Assembly: GCA_963851215.1 (NCBI GenBank) | Contig: CAWKOG010000016.1 | Coordinates: forward strand, 372,001-436,000 | Direction: 5' to 3' | From: DATKFM01 sp963851215 | GTDB lineage: Bacteria; Pseudomonadota; Alphaproteobacteria; Dongiales; Dongiaceae | Length of the DNA: 64,000 nt | Shown: in pieces, positions 60,193 through 64,000 of the stretch | Layout of the letters: every line of letters starts with the position of its first letter | Numbering within the stretch: the stretch's first letter is position 1 | Program-made: the position numbers and the translations under genes | Notes under the pieces: model-generated | What the model saw: only the letters and a program-made list of their open reading frames with translations | What the model was told of the DNA's origin: nothing | Database searches by the model: none

Positions 60193-60225
60193 AAAAAAAG
60201 TGTGCGGCGCTTGCGCGCCGCACAC
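60193..60225 (-). terminator. Rho-independent terminator after the Flp pilin gene
   Basis: On the minus strand: perfect 11-bp stem GTGTGCGGCGC / GCGCCGCACAC, 4-base loop, then a run of T (seven). Lies 33 bases after the pilin stop. Confidence 0.92.
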
Positions 60226-60257
60226 CAACAACTTGCGTTGACTTTAGAAGTCGCCGA

Positions 60258-60434
60258 TTACGGAGTGGCGCCGGCGAGCTGATCGGCAACGTACTGGAAG
60301 ATGTTCGACAGCTCTTCACCCAGCGCGCCCAGCGCGAAGATGATGGCCACCGCAACGAGGGCCGCGATCAGGCCGTATTCGATAGCCGTCGCACCGGACT
60401 CGTCCTTAACGAAATTCTTGATCATGTTGATCAT
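60258..60434 (-). CDS. Flp-family type IVb pilin
   Basis: 58 residues, MINMIKNFVKDESGAT then AIEYGLIAALVAVAIIF. GATAIEYGLIAA is the Flp pilin signature: prepilin peptidase cleaves after Gly14 or nearby, leaving an AIEYGL hydrophobic helix. GGAG lies upstream of ATG 60434. The structural subunit of tight-adherence (Tad) pili. No tad assembly gene and no prepilin peptidase in the window. Very strong terminator follows, as expected for a highly expressed pilin. Confidence 0.92.
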   Translation of the reverse strand: MINMIKNFVKDESGATAIEYGLIAALVAVAIIFALGALGEELSNIFQYVADQLAGATP

Positions 60435-60737
60435 TGTTTGGGTCTCCTTCCTGAATTGTCCCGAGGAGGAGAATGACCCGAACCTATGAACGAAGACTTA
60501 AAACAGCCGGTTTTTTGGCCCGAAAAGAACGCCTAGGATGCTGTTTCGATTGTGATTTGTAGAAAATCCCAGGTAACGTAAACCATGCTGCAGAAAACGC
60601 TCGGCCGCTAACCCCTTCATCCGTCTCGCTTGTCAAAATCGACCCATAGCGACCTATAGGCGTCGCGTTTACCACGACTCCCGAACGCATAAGAAAGAGA
60701 GCGCCATGCCCGCCAATTATCCATTGGAGATTCGGCC
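60435..60737. other. divergent intergenic region between Flp pilin and SDR gene
   Basis: 303 bases. A GGAG site for the SDR gene lies at 60725-60728. The AT-rich stretch at 60490-60570 may contain the pilin promoter. No gene supported. Confidence 0.4.
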
Positions 60738-61445
60738 ATGAACCCGGTCAGCGGCTGCGCGGTCGTTATAGGCGCCGGCCCGGGACTGGGCGCGGCCGTG
60801 GCCCGGCGCGCCCGGCAGGAAGGGCTGGCGGTGGTCGTCTCCTCCCGCAGCGCCGAGCGCCTGCAGCCGCTGGCAGCCGGCCTGGGTGCCAGGGCCATCC
60901 CCTGCGATGCCACCCGGGAAGCTGATGTGGAGAGCCTGTTTGCCGCGGTCGCCGCCGAGCACGGCGCGCCGCAGCTCGTCGTCTACAATGCCGGCGCTTT
61001 CCTGGCGAAATCGGTCCTGGATCTGACGGCCAGGGATTTCGAGGATGGCTGGCGGGCCGGCTGCTTCGGCGGCTTCCTGGCCGGCCGCGCCGCCGCGCGC
61101 CTGATGGCGCCGGCGGGGCGGGGCACGATCCTCTTCACCGGCGCCACGGCCTCGCTGCGGGGCGCCGCCAACTTTGCCGGCTTTGCCGTGGGCAAGTTCG
61201 GGCTTCGCGCCCTGGCCCAGAGCATGGCCCGCGAGCTGGCCCCCAAGGGCATCCACGTCGCCCATGTGATCGTCGACGGCATGATCGAGGCCGAGCACCG
61301 CGCCGGGCGCAAGCGCAGCGAGAACGCGCCGGATGCGCTGCTGGACCCCAACGCCATCGCCGAAGCCTACTGGCAACTTCATCGGCAACCGCGCAGCGCC
61401 TGGACCCACGAGTTGGATCTGCGGCCCTGGTCAGAGAAGTTCTAG
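60738..61445 (+). CDS. short-chain dehydrogenase/reductase
   Basis: 235 residues. CAVVIGAGPGLGAAVARRA binds NAD(P); LVVYNAGAF is the NNAG-like motif. The catalytic Ser/Thr (ILFTGATASLRG) is present, but the usual YxxxK is FAGFAVGKFGLR, with Phe at the Tyr position. So it may be an atypical or weak oxidoreductase. GGAG precedes ATG 60738. Substrate unknown. Confidence 0.75.
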   Translation: MNPVSGCAVVIGAGPGLGAAVARRARQEGLAVVVSSRSAERLQPLAAGLGARAIPCDATREADVESLFAAVAAEHGAPQLVVYNAGAFLAKSVLDLTARDFEDGWRAGCFGGFLAGRAAARLMAPAGRGTILFTGATASLRGAANFAGFAVGKFGLRALAQSMARELAPKGIHVAHVIVDGMIEAEHRAGRKRSENAPDALLDPNAIAEAYWQLHRQPRSAWTHELDLRPWSEKF

Positions 61446-61472
61446 GCCCGGGAATTCCAGGCCGAAAAAATT

Positions 61473-64000
61473 CTAGCTGCCGCCGGCAGCGTCCGCCGCC
61501 GGGCCCGGTTCCTCCGATAGCAGCTGGGTGATCGCCGCGGTCAAAGCCGCCTTGGTGAAAGGCTTGGTCAGGCAGGGCGCCGCGGGATCCAGATGCTCCT
61601 GCTCGGTTCCCGCGTCCGGAACGAAGCCGGACATGTAGAGTATCTTGGCGCTGTCATCCCGCTTCTGCACGATGCGCGCTATATCGGTGCCGCGCACGCC
61701 GCCCGGCAGCACGATATCGAGCACGAACAGGCTGAACTGGCCTTCCTTCTCCACCAGCTTCAGCGCCTCCGCACCGTCGGCGGCGCCGATCGCCGCGAAG
61801 CCCAGGCTGTTGAGCTGTTCCATCACCACGTCGCGGACATCGTCATCGTCCTCCACCACCAGCACCCGTTCCGTGGGCGCGGTATCGCCGAGACCGGCGA
61901 CGAAGGCGATCGGCTTGATCCCGGCAACCGGCTGATAGCTGCGGGGCAGCAGGATGCGCACCACCGTGCCGCGGCCCGGCGCGCTCGACAGGTCGATATG
62001 GCCACCAGACTGGGTGACGAAGCCGTAGGCCATGCTGAGTCCCAGGCCGGTGCCGCGGCCGATATCCTTGGTCGTGAAGAAGGGATCGAAGGCGCGGGCC
62101 TGCACCTCGGCACTCATGCCGCGGCCGGTATCGCTCACCATGATGCGGACATAGTCGCCGGGCTGGAGATTCTTCGGCAGGTCGGCCTGGCCCGGAACCG
62201 CGGTGAAGTTGTCCGTGGTCATGCGCAGGATACCGCCTTCGGGCATGGCGTCGCGCGCATTGACGCCGAGATTGAGCAGGGTCATCTCCATCTGTCCCTG
62301 ATCGATTTCCGCCGGCCATAGAGCTTCCGTCAGATCGAGCCGTACATCGATGGTACGCCCCAGCGGGCGGCGCAGAAGTTCATCCATGTTGCGGATGAGA
62401 TCGTTGATGTCGGTGACCCGCGGTGCCAGCGGCTGGCGCCGGGCGAAGATCAGCAGCCGCCGGGTCATTTCGGCACCTCGCGTCGCCGCGCGGCGGGCCA
62501 GATCGATATGCCGCTTGGCCGGCTGCATCAATCCGGCATTTTCGCTGAGCAGATCCAGATTGCCCAGAATTACCGCCAGCAGATTGTTGAAGTCGTGGGC
62601 AATGCCGCCGGTGAGCTGGCCCAGCGCCTCCATCTTCTGCGACTGGATGAGCTGCTCCTCCAGCAGGCGATAGGGGCTGATGTCCTGCAGCGTCCCGCTG
62701 ACATTGACGCGAGCGCCCTGGCCATCCCGTTCCACGTCGCCCTGCTCGCGCACCCAGACGATGCCGCCATCGGGCCGCACCAGCCGGATCTCGGCTTCAT
62801 AACTGTCACGGCCAGCCTCGAGAGCGTCGAGCATCGCGAACTGCCGCTCCCGGTCATCGGGGTGGATAATCGGCGTCATATCGGCCTGGCGCGCCGGGAG
62901 CGCCGCGTCCTCGATTCCCAATAAGGCGCCGGAGCCCGGTGCCCAGGTATAGCTGTGGTTGGCGAGGTCCCAGCTCCAATAAGTGAGGCGCGCCTGCTGC
63001 TGAGCGCGGCGCAAGCGGGCTTCGCTTTCCTTCAGCGTCCGTTCGGCGCGTTTGCGTTCGGAGACGTCCTGGGAGAATCCGCCGACGGCGATGATCCGGC
63101 TGCTGTCGTCGCGGATCGGGAACTTGATGGTCATCACCTCGTGATATTCCGGCGACAGGTCGGGGATGGTGAACTCTCGGCTGACCGGCTCGCCCTTGGC
63201 GATGACTTCCCGGTCATGGGCGTCGAAAGCTTCCGCCAGGGTTTTCGGGTAGAGGTCCGATTCCTTGCGCCCGACAGCCGGCGCCACGGGAAACCGCTCG
63301 ATTCGCTCCAGCTCCCTGATTGACCAGCAGGAAGCGGCCCTCGGTGTCCTTCAGGTACATGATCATCGGCGCGTGATCGAGGAAACCCTTGAGCCGCGCT
63401 TCGCTCTGGCGCAACGCGATCTCGATCTGCTTCTGCTCCGTGACATCCTGCAGCGTGCCGACCCGCCGCGCCATTTTGTCGCCGGCGCCGGCCGGCACGA
63501 TCTCCGCCGTCTCCCGGATCCAGATGACGTCATTGTCGGGGCGTACGAACCGGTACTCGACGGCGAACCGGTCGGCGTCGCGATTGCCGCGATCGTAGAT
63601 CCGGCGGACACGGTCGCGATCGGCTTCGTGAACCCGCGCCAGATATTCCTCATCGGTCAGGGTGACGAGATCGGTGTCAAAACCCAGCGTCGTGGTGGCG
63701 CCGGGACCGATGACCGAGCTTTTGCCGTCATCGGAGCCGACCCTGTAGGTCAGGCGCGCCCGGATAACCGCATCCAGCAAACGGGTACGGCTTTCCTCCA
63801 GCGCATGATAGGCGTGGGTCAGCTGCGGCACCTCATAGCTGGTGCGGATGACATATTTCACCTGCCCCGCTTCGTTGAGCACGGGAATGCGGTTGACGAT
63901 CCAGGTCTCGTCCCCCTCATCGCCCGGCACCGTGTAGACATGGCCGATCTGCGGCTGCTTGGTTTCCAGCAGCCGTGCATGGTTTTTGCTGATATCGGGG
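61473..64000 (-). CDS. hybrid PAS histidine kinase with C-terminal receiver, partial and with one frameshift
   Basis: The gene continues beyond the window (5' end missing). Read with a shift at about 63315 (LLVNQ to RELERIERFPVAP) it has at least four PAS/PAC modules (VDVSERKRAER-like linkers), HisKA with GGIAHDFNNLLAVILGNL (His), HATPase VSDTGRGMS and GTGLGLSMAYGFV, then a receiver domain RVLVVEDDDDVRD with FVLDIVLPGG (phospho-Asp) and PFTKAAL. No membrane segment in the part seen. It would sense a cytoplasmic signal through PAS domains and pass phosphate to another regulator. The stop lies 27 bases from the convergent SDR gene. Confidence 0.82.

Overview
The window comes from a GC-rich Gram-negative bacterium, most likely an alphaproteobacterium (inference from the gene order rplU-rpmA-obgE-proB-proA-nadD-rsfS, an outer-membrane porin, a Wza/Wzc-type export system and an Flp pilin). 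It falls into two halves of very different base composition that meet at a tRNA-Ser(CGA) gene near 39.8 kb.

Left half (1-39.5 kb, visibly lower and more variable GC) is a polysaccharide biosynthesis and export locus. It holds three asparagine-synthase/PP-loop proteins, a kinase-fold protein, two alkaline-phosphatase-superfamily proteins flanking a methyltransferase, five glycosyltransferases (three GT4, one GT2, one GT26), a Wzy-like polymerase, a WcaJ-like priming transferase, a Wzx-like flippase, a sulfotransferase, a secreted glycoside hydrolase and a thymidylate-kinase-like protein. Sugar-nucleotide enzymes are UXS (UDP-xylose), GalE (UDP-galactose), ManC (GDP-mannose) and a GDP-mannose 3,5-epimerase-like enzyme. 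The export end holds a short Wza lipoprotein, a BBP2-type beta-barrel and a Wzc-type tyrosine autokinase. A VanZ protein and gene remnants lie at the right edge. The predicted product is a sulfated, Wzx/Wzy-type exopolysaccharide that may contain mannose, galactose or L-galactose, and xylose.

Right half (39.8-64 kb, high GC) starts with housekeeping genes (ribosomal proteins L21/L27, ObgE, proline synthesis, NAD synthesis, ribosome silencing), then a porin. A tightly packed minus-strand operon (54.4 to 47.9 kb) follows: DUF1638, PF13769 protein, MetF, MetV-like zinc protein, second MetF, methyltetrahydrofolate:corrinoid methyltransferase and a ferredoxin-ASKHA corrinoid activator. A PAS histidine kinase is divergent from it, and a large flavoprotein resembling a fusion of the two NfnAB subunits follows. 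Together these look like a corrinoid-dependent C1 (methyl-group) module, but no substrate methyltransferase (MttB/MtgB type) and no corrinoid-binding protein are in the window. The right end holds a lone Flp pilin, an SDR oxidoreductase and a partial hybrid histidine kinase.

Many genes, including essential ones (obgE, proA, rplU end, rsfS), are broken by single-base frameshifts, often in short homopolymers. I count about 26. This points to indel errors in the assembly, so most broken genes are annotated as whole CDSs with the shift position noted. Two gene remnants (a spermidine-synthase-like C-terminus and a possible FkbM C-terminus) are truncated in a way indels cannot explain.
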